Source of the DNA: Antilocapra americana
Taxonomy: Eukaryota; Chordata; Mammalia; Artiodactyla; Antilocapridae
Direction of reading: 5' to 3'
Assembly (NCBI GenBank): GCA_007570785.1
Contig: ML664183.1
Location: 17,057,412-17,121,411, forward strand
Length of the DNA: 64,000 nucleotides
The notes below the pieces were generated by a model, which did not search any database, was not told the origin of the DNA, and was given only the letters and a program-made list of their open reading frames with translations. The position numbers were made by a program, and so were the translations under genes. Shown here piece after piece: positions 1 through 9,727 of this stretch (positions are counted from its first letter, which is position 1; each line of letters opens with the position of its first letter).

Positions 1-479
1 CTTTTCAACAAACTTCTATTTCCTACAATGGGGATGGCCCGGATTCATTGTGGATAAAATCGAAACTCCATCAAGCTGAGGAGCACCCCGCGCCACCCCA
101 ACCTCCCATGGCTGAACTTAAGGTGCCACCCGATTCCAACAAGGAGCTAGAACCCTGCCAGTGTAGAAAGGCAATTTCCCTCCCTCGTCTAGATAGTCGT
201 AGTTTTCCCTTTAGGAACGTCTGTCACTCAAGTACACTCCAAGGAGGTTCCGTGGACAAAACCCCAATGACTGTCCCTGACGTGCCGCCAGCGACCAGAC
301 CTGGCAGGACCGGGGTCGCCTCAGTCCCTCACTCCCACCGCTTGGACCCGTGCGGAGTTCATTCAAAAGAAAAGGCGGGTCCAGAAGAAAAAGTTCTCGG
401 GGGAAGAAAGGAAATTTCCCATCTCTGGACCTTTCTCTGGATGGAGACCCACGTCTCCGGCTCTGGAGGTCTAGCCCGG
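1..479. other. Left-edge sequence, no supported gene
   Basis: Moderately GC-rich sequence leading into the CpG-rich block. It has open frames in several phases, but none shows a recognisable domain and base composition alone explains them. If the minus-strand start at 740 is real, this would be the 5' part of its first intron. I see no interspersed repeat here, which fits promoter-proximal DNA. Confidence 0.4.
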
Positions 480-713
480 CCGTGACGACCCCGCCGGGCG
501 CAGGTTCCCCGCGGCTCGGGACGGGGAGGGACTGCCCCGCGAGGGCTGCCCCGTGAATCCCGCCTGAGCCTCGCCCTCCTGCTTTCCTCCACCTCTTCCT
601 CCTCCCCGCGCCCCAGCCTCCGCGCCGGGGCTGCTCGCCACCTCCCGGGGAGGATGGGATCCGAGCGTCCGGGGCCGAGAGCGGAGGAGGAGGGCAGGCG
701 ACTGGCAGCCTAC

Positions 714-740
714 CGTCTTCTGCTTCTTGACCTCGGACAT
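714..740 (-). CDS. Candidate first coding exon (nine codons)
   Basis: On the minus strand an ATG at 740 opens a frame reading MSEVKKQKT, followed at 713/712 by GT in the context ACG/GTAGGC, a plausible phase-0 splice donor. The start has A at -3, a fair Kozak context. The roughly 95 bases upstream on that strand are a GCC-rich leader typical of a 5' UTR, and a TATA-like element lies further up. I do not recognise the peptide and nine residues are too few to assign a gene. The rest of the gene would lie left of the window. The frame stays open past the donor to 471, so an unspliced reading is possible but looks like low-stop GC-rich sequence. Confidence 0.3.
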
Positions 741-817
741 GCTGGCTGGCTACGGCGGTGCCCGGCGCGCTGGAAGTCGGAGCCCAGCCCCTGGAGCGGA
801 GGCGCTAGGACGCTCGG

Positions 818-842
818 GTGGCGGCGGCTGCGGCGGCGGCTG
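818..842. repeat. GGC/GCT triplet run
   Basis: Short imperfect GGC-type triplet run in the CpG block. On the minus strand it would lie in the 5' leader of the candidate exon as GCC triplets, as in many mammalian 5' UTRs. Confidence 0.6.
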
Positions 843-862
843 CTGGACTCCCGGGAAGGAGG

Positions 863-870
863 TATAAAAA
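863..870 (+). promoter_or_regulatory. TATA-box motif
   Basis: TATAAAAA preceded by GG and followed by GG, a close match to the metazoan TATA consensus, inside the CpG block. On the plus strand it predicts initiation about 30 bases downstream, near 893, just before the CTC run. Read on the minus strand it gives TTTTTATA, a weaker but possible element about 125 bases upstream of the ATG at 740. TATA boxes inside CpG islands are a minority class, often in regulated or tissue-restricted genes. Confidence 0.55.
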
Positions 871-904
871 GGCTTCAGAGACACGTCGCACTTCCCTTGA
901 CCAG

Positions 905-936
905 CCCCCTCCTCCTCCTCCTCCTCCTCCTCCCGC
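905..936. repeat. (CTC)n microsatellite
   Basis: Run of CTC triplets directly downstream of the predicted plus-strand start. Polypurine/polypyrimidine tracts of this type are common in promoters and often vary in length between individuals. The run also creates the spurious poly-Leu, poly-Pro and poly-Arg frames seen here. Confidence 0.8.
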
Positions 937-1255
937 CGCGCTCCTCTCCGCCCCGTCGGCTCCGCCAGCAGCGCCCAGCCCAGGGTACCCTGCCGCCGCC
1001 TGGGCGGGGTCCCGGGCCCGGCCCCCGGCTCCCGGGAGCGGCTCCGCTGGGCCCGCCGAGGTTGGAGGCAGGACCTTGCAGCCGAAGGCGAGCACAGACA
1101 CGCCCCGCGCGCAGTCGGAGGTCAAGTTCTCTGCTCCCGGTTCCCACTCCCAGCGGGTGCCTGAGCGTCCCCTCACCTCGCCATCGCCTTTCAAGGAAGG
1201 CTTCCTGCCGCTGGGACCTGCTTGAAACCGCCAAGCAGGATCCTCCGTGGGCACC

Positions 1256-2563
1256 GCTGCCCCAGCTCAACTTCATGGGCAGTAACCCCAGCGAAGGGTG
1301 ACATTTTCTGGTCCTCACTCTGCCCTCCGCTGACCTTTGCCTTAAGCCTCCTGCACCCCTCGCCCCAGGCATCGAAGCTGGCTTTCTCTCTTGAAGCAGT
1401 GGAGGCTTTCAGACTCTCTCAAGATTATATTCCAAGTGAGGGGACTCACGAGCAGGCCCAGGTCGGTCTCCACTGTTCAGTCTTTCTGCCCTAGCGTCAT
1501 CATCAATGATGCTGATGAAGAAATGCCGATGCGCAGGGCCAGGCCTGGGACTAAGGGGTCTACATGCATTCACTCCTTTGAAGCCCACAATATTTTCCTC
1601 CTGCTACAGATGGGCCGGCTGAAGCACTGTTCCTATTCACCAGCTTGAGTAAGCAAGCCCAGCCCCTGAAAATGGTCAATGGTAGCCCAGAGACTTGTTT
1701 CAATCCATGTTCCAAACCTTTTCCATAGTTCTTCCCTGTGGTCATCAACCAGGATGGGCCCTGAGGAGGAAATGTAAGAGGAGGCCCAGGTGTCTTGGCT
1801 TATGGACTACATCCTAGTGCTCCAAAGTTTTATCAGAGGGCAGCTCTTTTAACTCAAATGTCTGGGACAATCAAAAGGAAGGAAGGAGAAGCTATGGTTA
1901 GGGACAACACCTTGAGGGCAGTCCCAAGGTTTCACACCCCTTTGTACCTTAATTCTGTGCACATGTGACAAACAGATCAGTGGGGAACAAAGGCACCATG
2001 AAGATGTGCAAGGGCCACACTGCCCATTCCAGCTTTGCTCTTCCTTCTGTAAAAAGGTTGAAGTGATAGCCTAAGGATATGAGGACTGGAACTTTGCTTT
2101 CATATCCAATTGTAGCTCTGGAAGACTGCCAGCTTTCCAGACAGACACTGAAGATCTGAGCATTCATTCACTGACAGCCTTTCTCCTTGAGGAAGTGGGA
2201 AAATAAATCAGGAGTCAGAAACCTAAATGGGAGCTCATATGTTTGTCCAGTCTTGAAATGTCAGTATATTTATTTTCTTACTCATTTAGAGTAAGCTGCC
2301 ACCACCCCCTTCAACTGTGAGCAACTGGAGGCCAAATGCTGGGTTTGAGTTTCTGTTCCGCACACCAACTAGCATGTTTTGATTTTATGGGGTTTAAACT
2401 GTAACATCTCATTCTAATTTTATTGAAAAAATCCTTTGGTATCAGTGCCAACTGTATTTTGAACCCTGCCAGATCCTGCCCTAAGAGAAAACTAAGTTTG
2501 GATAGAGAAATCGCAATTTTCATGTTTGGTTTATTTCATATTGCGTCTTTAAAAGCTGAAACA
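1256..2563. other. Non-coding flank, no gene recognised
   Basis: GC content falls off after the promoter block. Short frames at 1222-1494, 1391-1648 and 1949-2167 show no domain or family resemblance. I see no clear transposon. This is either the upstream flank of a minus-strand gene or the start of a first intron of a plus-strand gene. Confidence 0.4.
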
Positions 2564-2564
2564 G

Positions 2565-2866
2565 CACTTCCCTGGTGGTCCACTGGTTAAGAATCTACCT
2601 GCCAATGCGGGGCACACGGGTTCAACCCATGGTCTGGGAGGATTCCATGTGCCCAGGGGCAACTAAGCCTGTGCACCACGACTACTGAGCCCACTCTCTA
2701 GAGCTGAAGCCCATGGGCTCTGGAACCTGTGTTCTGCAACAAGAGATGCCACTGCATTGAGAAGCCCTGGCACCACAACTAGGGAGTAACTCCTGCTCGC
2801 TACAACTAGAGAAAGCCTGCACAGCAACGAAGACCCAGCACAGCCAATAAATAAATAAATTTTTTT
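2565..2866 (+). mobile_element. CHR-type SINE, full length, with target duplication
   Basis: Opens with the tRNA-like head (CTTCCCTGGTGGTCC, then the GGTTAAGAATC and GGTTCAACCC box A and box B region), continues through the CHR body and ends in an AATAAATAAAT tail. The 13 bases at 2552-2564 (AAAGCTGAAACAG) recur with one mismatch at 2867-2879, a target-site duplication that fixes both ends. CHR SINEs are cetartiodactyl elements that were mobilised by L1-type machinery. Confidence 0.9.
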
Positions 2867-2974
2867 AAACCTGAAACAGAAGAAAGTCAAGTGTAACTGT
2901 AAGGGTAACTTCCTGGAAAAGGAATACATGATTGTTTAGAGCTGGGGGAGGTTTTGAGATCATTTGTCCAGTTT

Positions 2975-3112
2975 CCCTCTCCGTGTATTTCACAGACGGG
3001 CCACGTGGTGCTGAGAGAGGAAAAGTAAACTGACTGGTCACTGTTAGGGGCAGTGCTCAGACTGAAACCCAGGTCAGTTGGCTCCCCCGATGCATTGAAT
3101 CACTCAGCCTCT
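2975..3112 (-). mobile_element. Possible MIR-type fragment
   Basis: Resembles the reverse of the MIR core (cagacggg..., a gagaggaaaagtaaactgact stretch, then aaacccaggtc and the 'cactcagcctct' end). Diverged; assigned from pattern only. Confidence 0.45.
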
Positions 3113-4001
3113 AGGTCCGTTCTTTCAAAGCCCCCATGGTAATTGTAAACTGGATTGTTTTATTTTGTTTTAGACTTATTTAAGTCTCAAACAGAGTACT
3201 TCGGAACAGATATTATTTCACTGCTTCCAAAGACTTGTGGAAATATGATGTCTCAGGTCCCTTGAACCCAAACTGTGTTAAGACTCTTTAACTTCATAGA
3301 TCATCAGTATAGTTGTAATTCAGCCTGGCAACCCATTGGAAAGTAAAATAACCATTCTTTTTTATTGTTCCAAGGTCTTTCTTTTAATGGTAATATTTGG
3401 AATTCTTTTTCATCTTACTATGCTCTTTCTTCAGGGAGAGGACACTCCTTCGCAAAGACATGAGCAACTAGCACTTAAGTGTGGAAATTTGTGACTATAT
3501 CACATGAGAACTGGAGAAGACTCATTGAGAGAAGGAAGGCAAGGTTGAGATCTGTCTAGTCATCTGAACAGTCTCCGTAACTTTCTCAGTAGTGTTGCCT
3601 ATGAGACTCCGCTGTGGCCTGCCTGGTACCAATTTACAGTCCTTGATGCTAGTCGCAACATTTGCATGAGGGTATTAAGCTTTTCTTCCTATTTTCTTTT
3701 ATTTTTGTTTTTTCCTTCCAGGAATTGGCTTGGCTTTAATAATTAACTTAATGAGGTGGTGATTACTACTTGGGCTTTTCATTGTTTAGAAAAAGTGGAG
3801 TCAACTTCCCCAAATAAACAAGAGAAACACATATGCAAAGTGAGATGTTTATGCCACAGATTCTCCAATACACTTGAGTGAAGCTCATCACATTTTGGGG
3901 GATCTAGCTTGGTGGCATCTTCCCTGGGTTGGCCATTCCAAAGGAATGCAGCTGCACTGCCTCCTAGTGGCGTAATGCGTAAAAGAGACCTAATTGTTGA
4001 A
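3113..4001. other. Non-coding, nothing recognised
   Basis: AT-rich single-copy-looking sequence with no domain-bearing frame and no repeat that I can name. Confidence 0.4.
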
Positions 4002-4200
4002 CCCTCCGTGGTGGATCAGATGGTAAAAGAATCTGCCTGCAGGAAACCCATGTTGCATCCCTGGGTGGGGAATATCCGCTGGAGAAGGAAATGGCAACCC
4101 ACTCCAGTATCCTTTCCTGGAGAGTCCCATGACAGAGGAGCCTGGCGGGCTACAGTCCTTGGGTTGCAAAGAGTAGGACATGGTTGAGCGACTAAGCACT
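4002..4200 (+). mobile_element. Bov-tA SINE
   Basis: Full-length-looking ruminant tRNA-Glu SINE: diverged head (GTGGTGGATCAGATGGTAAAAGAATC), the GGAGAAGGAAATGGCAACCC block, and the GAGCGACTAAGCA end. It lies head-to-tail with a second copy starting at about 4204. Confidence 0.9.
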
Positions 4201-4203
4201 TCC

Positions 4204-4410
4204 TGAGCCTTCTGGGAGGTATAGATGATAAAGAATCTGCCTGCAATGCAATAGTCTTGGGTTCAATCCCTAGGTTGGGAAGATCCCCTGGAGAAGGAAA
4301 TGGCAACCCACTCCAGTATTCTTGCCTGGAAAATTCCATGGACAGAGGAGCCTGATATGCAACAGACCATGGGGTCATCAAGAGCTGGGCACAACTGAAC
4401 ACACTCAAGC
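4204..4410 (+). mobile_element. Bov-tA SINE (tandem partner)
   Basis: Second Bov-tA in the same orientation, three bases after the first. It has a degraded first few bases, an intact central block and a diverged 3' end (ACAACTGAACACACTC). An inverted partner lies at 4619-4839, so a transcript of this area could fold into a hairpin. Confidence 0.85.
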
Positions 4411-4618
4411 ACCTGTACAATAATAAGTACAGCAATTCCCTTGGGTCAAGAAATCCTTACAGAAAGTTCTCTAGGATTTAAATATTCTTCCCAGTCTTAG
4501 GCACAGATACTACCAAGACAAGCAAGACACGGTCCCTGTCTTCAAGAAACAATCAAAAGGACACAGTCTCTGCCTTCCAACTCCACCCCCAATACATTGC
4601 AATATATTACTGCATAGG

Positions 4619-4839
4619 TACGTGCTAAGTCACTTCAATCATGTCTGACTCTTTGGGACCCTATGGACTGTAGCCCTCCAGGTTCTTCTGTCCATGGGAT
4701 TCTCCAGGCAAGAATATTGGAGTGGGTTGCCATGCCTTCCTCCAGGGAATCTTCCTGACCCAGAGATTGATCCTCCATTTCTTACATCTCCTGCATTGGC
4801 AGGTGGGTTCTTTATCACTAGTGCCACCTGAGAAGCCCA
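4619..4839 (-). mobile_element. Bov-tA/Bov-A SINE
   Basis: Minus-strand copy: starts with the reverse of the 3' end (GCTAAGTCACTTCAATCATG), runs through AGTGGGTTGCCATG and ends with the reversed tRNA-like head (CACTAGTGCCACCTGAGAAGCC). Confidence 0.9.
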
Positions 4840-5928
4840 CAATATATGACTGGGTCAGGTAAAAATGATACATGGATAACTTAGACATTTTATTTTAACT
4901 TAAAAACACATGCACTTCACTAATCTTTGAGGTAGGGCTAAAGACTTCTATTGTGGGATGGGTATACTGATGGAAATTCCAAAAACCACTCTCCAAAGGC
5001 ATCTTCAACACTTTTCAGTTTGGAATTTTAAAGAGTTAAATATTAAGGGAGGAAACAGTTGGAGAGAAGATTTCTTCAAGACTTCTATATACTCCTCCCC
5101 CATCTTTATCTGTTCTCTTGCTTATCCCTAATTCAGCAGTACACATTTGTAGCAGCTTGCCTTTCCAAAGCATCCATCTGTTCTCATGGAAAATACAACT
5201 CTTTTTTCCCACTCATATATGATTCACTTAAGTCACATCTAAGTAAATTACTTAGTTACACTAACAGATACGAGTGGCATAAATGAGTTTGGGAACAAAC
5301 ACAGTGGATCTCAGTAAGCACCTGGCTCCTAGGGAGTGCAAGTGCTAAAGCGTGTGGGTGTCCCATTATCAAAGAACACTGAGGGTGCTGTGGGCATCGG
5401 TCATTATCTTTTCCAGAAGAAATGGAGAGCACAGATTAAACTGGCCAGTAAGTTAAAAGGAAGGATACTGTGGGAGCACAGAGCGGGGATATTCAGTTCA
5501 ACTTTGAAAGGAGAGAGAGTAGAGAGAGCTGCTAGGTTTTTACTTGGCAAAAATGATACATAAACTGAGACTTGAAAGAAAGGTAGGGCTTGTCAGCCCT
5601 CCCCTCCCCAAAGTAGGGGCATGTGTAAATTTAAAGGCAGAGAGCTGCATGAAATAACATGGTATGTTCAGGAAATTATAAGTATCTGTATCGCTGAGTT
5701 TAGGAGAAACAGTAGAGGAGCTGGGGGGCGGGAGGGCTGAAGGCTGTAACAGAGGACGTGCCATGTACAATCGGGGAGCAACTTTGCATGTCCTCTTTAT
5801 GCCCACCAGGGTGCCTTAGCCATGTATCTGTTCATTAGTCATAGAGACACTTGCTGTGCTCAAGGATGAGAAGGAGGCGAAGGAGATGGATATGTACACA
5901 AATAATTCCAAGGAAATGCCTGAATAAA
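4840..5928. other. Non-coding, nothing recognised
   Basis: AT-rich with purine-rich runs around 5500-5750. Frames of 75-90 codons here show no family resemblance. No repeat identified. Confidence 0.4.
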
Positions 5929-6047
5929 GATCAGGAAGCAACAGTTAGAAATGAACATGGAACAAAAGACTGGTCCAAATCGGGAAAGGAGTACGTCAAG
6001 GCCTATATTGTCACCCTGTTTTTTATCTTATATGCAGAGTATATAAG
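5929..6047 (+). mobile_element. BovB (RTE LINE) fragment
   Basis: About 120 bases matching the BovB reverse-transcriptase region that encodes the GQEATVRT...DWFQIGKGVRQGC stretch and the AEYI segment. The same segment appears in the larger copies near 9.3, 13.6 and 30.8 kb. Both ends are truncated and the frame is degraded. Confidence 0.85.
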
Positions 6048-6111
6048 ATATATGAGTTTAGTATATAAGTTCTGTAACTGAACTGAAGTTATAGGGAAAG
6101 TGTGTGCATAG

Positions 6112-6161
6112 ACGCACACGCACGCGCGCACACGCACACACACGCGCGCGCGCGCGCACGA
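6112..6161. repeat. (CA)n/(CG)n alternating purine-pyrimidine tract
   Basis: Mixed CA and CG dinucleotides including an uninterrupted run of eight CG steps near 6143-6158. Alternating purine-pyrimidine sequence rich in CG is the classical Z-DNA-prone type. CG runs are unusual in methylated, CpG-depleted mammalian DNA. Confidence 0.85.
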
Positions 6162-6718
6162 GACAAAGGTGATGCCTATGAAGAGATATCAGCGGGTTGT
6201 GGTAATTTAACCTGCATTTCAAGGCTAAGAGAAAGCCAGATAAGAGGGTGATCTATCACCCCACCAATGGTCCAGGCTGCTTGGGCTGATGTCCCCTGCT
6301 GCATGAAGCTCACACTTCCTAGTCCACTATACCTATACCTCCTACAAGTGCCCCAGCCTGTCACTAATGACCCAGGTAGAACAGAGAAAAGCCATTGATA
6401 CCCAGACTGCACAACAACTCTGACCCAGTCACCAAAAGGCTGCTCACGGAACTTAGGCACCCAGAGGAAAAGTCCACAAACTTCCAGGCAGAAGTAATGT
6501 TCTTCTGACATTTCTTGGGTGGAATCTAGGATATAGATTTTTGTCCCCTCTTTGTATTATTTTTAAAAGAAATATTTAATATATGTACACATTTTTCAAA
6601 ATAGAAACATTTAGGGTATTTAGGGAAATGCGCTCCAAAATTCAACAAACCTCAGTAAAAACAAGTTACATTTGTTTAATGGTTTGAGTCTATCAATTGG
6701 CTGCATTTTCTGCCTTCA
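6162..6718. other. Non-coding, nothing recognised
   Basis: No coding frame with support (the 111-codon minus frame at 6176-6511 resembles no family I know) and no identifiable repeat. Confidence 0.4.
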
Positions 6719-7541
6719 ATCAGTTCAGTTCAATTCACTCGCTCAGTCATGTCTGACGTTTTGTGACCCAATGGACTGCAGCATGCCAGGATTCCCTGTC
6801 CATCATCAACTCGTGGAGCTTGCTCAAACTCATGTCCATTGAGTCGGTGATGCCATCCAACCATCTCATCCTCTGTCATCCCCTTCTCTTCCTCCCTTCA
6901 ATCTTTCCTGGCATCAGGGTCTTTTCAAATGAGTCAGTTCTTCACATCAGGGGAGCCAGCGTATTGGAGTTTCAGCTTCAGCATCAGTCCTTCCAATGAA
7001 TATTCAGGACTTATTTCCTTAGGATGGACTGGTTGGATCTCCTTGCTGTCCAAGGGACTCTCAAGAGTCTTCTCCAACACCACATTTCAAAAGCATCAGT
7101 TCTTCGGTGCTCAGCTTTCTTTATAGTCCAACTCTCACATCCATACATGACTACTGGAAAAACCATAGCTTTGACTAGACAGACCTTCGCTGGCAAAGTA
7201 ACATCTCTGCTTTTTAATATCTTCTCTAGGCTTTTCTTCCAAGGAGCAAGAGTATTTTAATTTCATGGCTGCAATCACCATCTGCAGTGATTTGGGAGCC
7301 CAAGAAAATAAAGTCTGTTACTGTTTGCATTGTTTCTCCATCTATTTGCCATGAAGTGATGGGACCAGATGCCATGATCTTAGTTTTCTGAATGTTGAGC
7401 TTTAAGCCAACTTTTTCCACACTCCTCTTTCACTTTCATCAAGAGTCTCTTTAGTTCTTTTTCGCTTTCTGCCATAAATGTGGTATCATCTGCATATCTG
7501 AGGTTATTGATATTTCTCCTGGCAGTCTTGATTCCAGCTTG
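6719..7541 (-). mobile_element. BovB 3' end (ART2A-type), minus strand
   Basis: Begins with the reversed terminal TTCAGTTCA-type repeats and runs about 820 bases into the reverse-transcriptase domain, ending just upstream of the YADD motif (minus frame near 7480 reads NNLRYADDTTFMAE). It is 5'-truncated, like most BovB copies. The translated remains lie in minus frames at 7011-7196, 7226-7420 and 7380-7580, showing frameshifts. Confidence 0.93.
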
Positions 7542-8092
7542 TTTATACATTAAAGTATAAAAATCCTTAACAGTCACCAACTTATGAGCCTCAGGCCTCC
7601 TGAAAGTATTATAAGAAAGTTCATATGAATGCTAAGCATTTTCTTAAAATGTAATAGTTCTACATATATATTTCTATTTTTCAAATGTCTTTAGGTGCTG
7701 CAGTAAAGAATAAAATACACAACATTATCAAATTCATTTCCTAATCTTCATATAATATTTTCAATCATCAAATACTAAAAATACAACTATAATGATAAGA
7801 GTAATCATAGTCTCCTACAGATAAATGGGCAACAGTCCCATTATAGTAAAAAATAAACGTTGGCCCAAATTACTATATGTACTACTGAAACAAACTTTGT
7901 TTTCATCCTTGAAATTTCCTTATTCTTAAAACGCTTTCTTTCCTTCATTAAACCCACCTCCCCACCGCATACACTTTTTTTTCCCTCTCACTTTTACTTT
8001 AGAAAGAAGATTCTGTTCTGAACAGGGGAAGCTCTTTTCAAGCCTCAAGTGTTCTCAGACTTCACTGTATATTACTAATATAACCATCCAAG
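7542..8092. other. AT-rich non-coding stretch
   Basis: Low-complexity AT-rich DNA between two BovB-derived blocks; no gene or named repeat seen. Confidence 0.4.
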
Positions 8093-8138
8093 TTATATTA
8101 TATATATATATAATATTATATATATATATTATATATAG
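8093..8138. repeat. (TA)n tract
   Basis: Interrupted TA repeat directly abutting the BovB segment that starts at 8137. It may have expanded from the tail or target site of that insertion. Confidence 0.8.
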
Positions 8139-8231
8139 TTCCTCTTCACTTTCTGCCATAAGGGTGGTGTCGTTTGCACATCTGAGGTTATTGATATTTC
8201 CTGGCAGTCTTGATTCCAGCTTGTGCTTCTT
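8137..8231 (-). mobile_element. BovB segment, inverted relative to its neighbour
   Basis: About 95 bases of the YADD region on the minus strand (reads KHKLESRLPG... then the NNLRC-ANDTTLMAE equivalent). At 8229-8231 it meets a plus-strand BovB piece, sharing the three bases CTT. In BovB order this piece begins about a dozen bases after the point where the plus piece ends at 9465, so the two are parts of one element joined in inverse orientation. Confidence 0.85.
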
Positions 8232-9465
8232 AAATTGAAGAAAGTAAGGAAAACCACTAGACCATTCAGGTATGACCTAAATCAAATCCCTTATCATTAT
8301 ACAGTGGAAGTGAGAAATAGATTTAAGGGACTAGATCTGATAGACAGAGTGCCTGATGAACTATGGATGAAGATTCGTGACATTGTACAGGAGACAAGGA
8401 TTAAGACCATTCCTATGGAAAAAGAAATGCAAAAAAGCAAAATGGCTATCTGAGGAGACCTTACAAATAGGTGTGAAAAGAAGAGAAGCGAAAAACAAAA
8501 GGAGAAAAGGAAAGATATTCCCATTTGAAGGCAGAGTTCCAAAGAAGAGCAAGTAGAGATAAAGTATTCCTCAGCAATCAGTGCAAAGAAATAGAGGAAA
8601 ACAACAGAATAGGAAAGACTAGCGATCTCTTCAAGAAAATTAGAGATACCAAGGGAACATTTCATACAAAGATGGGCTCGATAAAGGACATATGGTATGG
8701 ACCTAACAGAAGGAGAAGGTATTAAGAAGAGGTGACAATAATACACAGAAGAACTGTACAAAAAAGATCTTCATGACCCAGATAATCATGATGATGTGAT
8801 CGCTTGCCTAGAGCCAGACATCCTGGAATGTGAAGTCAAGTGGGCCTTAGGAAACATCACTATGAACAAAACCAGTGGAAGTGATAGAATTCCAGCTGAG
8901 CTATTTCAAATCCTGAAAGATGATGCTGTGAAATTGCTTCACTCAGTATGCTGGCAGTGGCCACAGGACTGGAAAAGGTCGGTTTTCATTCCAATCCCAA
9001 AGAAAGGCAGTGCCAAAGAATGCTTAAGCTACCACATAATTGCACTCATCTCACACCCTAGTAAAGTAATGCTCAAAATTCTCCAAGCCAGGCTTCAGCA
9101 GTACATGAACTATGAACTTCCAGATGTTCAAGCTGGTTTTTGAAAAGGCAGAGGAACCAGAGATCAATTTGCCAACATCCCCTAGATCATTGAAAAAGCA
9201 AAAGAGTTCCAGAAAATCATCTATTTCTGCTTTGTTGACTATGCCAAAGCCTTTGACTGTGTGGATCACAATAAACTGTGGAAAATTCTGAAAGAGATGA
9301 GAATACCAGACCACCTGACCTGCCTCTTGAGAAACCTATATGCAGGTCAGGAAGCAACAGTTAGAACTGGACATGGAACAACAGACTGGTTCCAAATAGG
9401 AAAAGGAGTACGTCAAGGCTGTATATTTAAGTTATTTAACTTATATGCAGAGTACATCATGAGAA
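8229..9465 (+). mobile_element. BovB internal segment (endonuclease end to RT)
   Basis: About 1.2 kb of BovB on the plus strand, from the endonuclease/RT linker (KLKKVRKTTRPFRYDLNQIPYHYTVEV at 8229 onward) to the RT segment ending AEYIMR at 9465. Frames at 8223-8453, 8525-8725, 8796-9143 and 9261-9548 carry recognisable pieces (MNKTSGSDRIPAELFQ; the YAKAFDCVDHNK motif A around 9240-9275 on the plus strand; GQEATVRTGHGTTDWFQ). Stops and frameshifts separate them, so the copy is dead. It lacks the 3' terminus and the 5' UTR. Confidence 0.9.
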
Positions 9466-9727
9466 GATTCCAGTCCAGGCACTATTATTTATTGATTTAC
9501 ATTTTGTCTTTGAAAAACTTTTGGGAAATTTTTTCCAATAGTGTGTGAGAAATAGTCCAACTCAAATAGAGACTGCTTTACTTAAAGATTGCAAAACGCT
9601 TTTGCCAGAAAAGAAGAAAAAAAAAAGAGCAGTAGAAACTATTCCTCACCATTCTGCTTTAATACAGATAAGATGCAGGGGTTCTTTTCCTCTTGTAATT
9701 GACTTCCATATTATCATTTTTTTTTAA
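9466..9727. other. Short non-coding spacer
   Basis: AT-rich, with an A-rich run at about 9615-9630. No gene or repeat recognised. Confidence 0.35.

Larger units (their letters stand above)
480..1255. promoter_or_regulatory. CpG island / probable promoter and first-exon region
   Basis: This is the only strongly GC-rich, CpG-dense stretch in the window. It contains GGC/GCC triplets (about 818-842), a CTC run (905-936), several GC-box-like G/C runs, and a TATA motif at 863-870. It has no transposon, whereas the rest of the window is full of them. This is the usual look of a mammalian CpG-island promoter. Transcription could run either way: plus-strand start near 893 from the TATA, or minus-strand toward the ATG at 740. 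Long frames through this block in all phases are a by-product of few stop codons in GC-rich DNA. CpG density was judged by eye. Confidence 0.75.

Noticed and set aside
654..1372. Long overlapping frames on both strands (up to 215 codons) in the GC-rich block
   Set aside because: They run through CTC and GGC repeats, giving poly-Leu, poly-Pro, poly-Ala and poly-Arg, and overlap in all phases. Few stops in GC-rich DNA explain them.
2565..2866. tRNA genes suggested by box A/B-like sequences here and in other SINE heads
   Set aside because: These are tRNA-derived SINE heads followed by SINE bodies and A-rich tails; no cloverleaf with a proper acceptor end.
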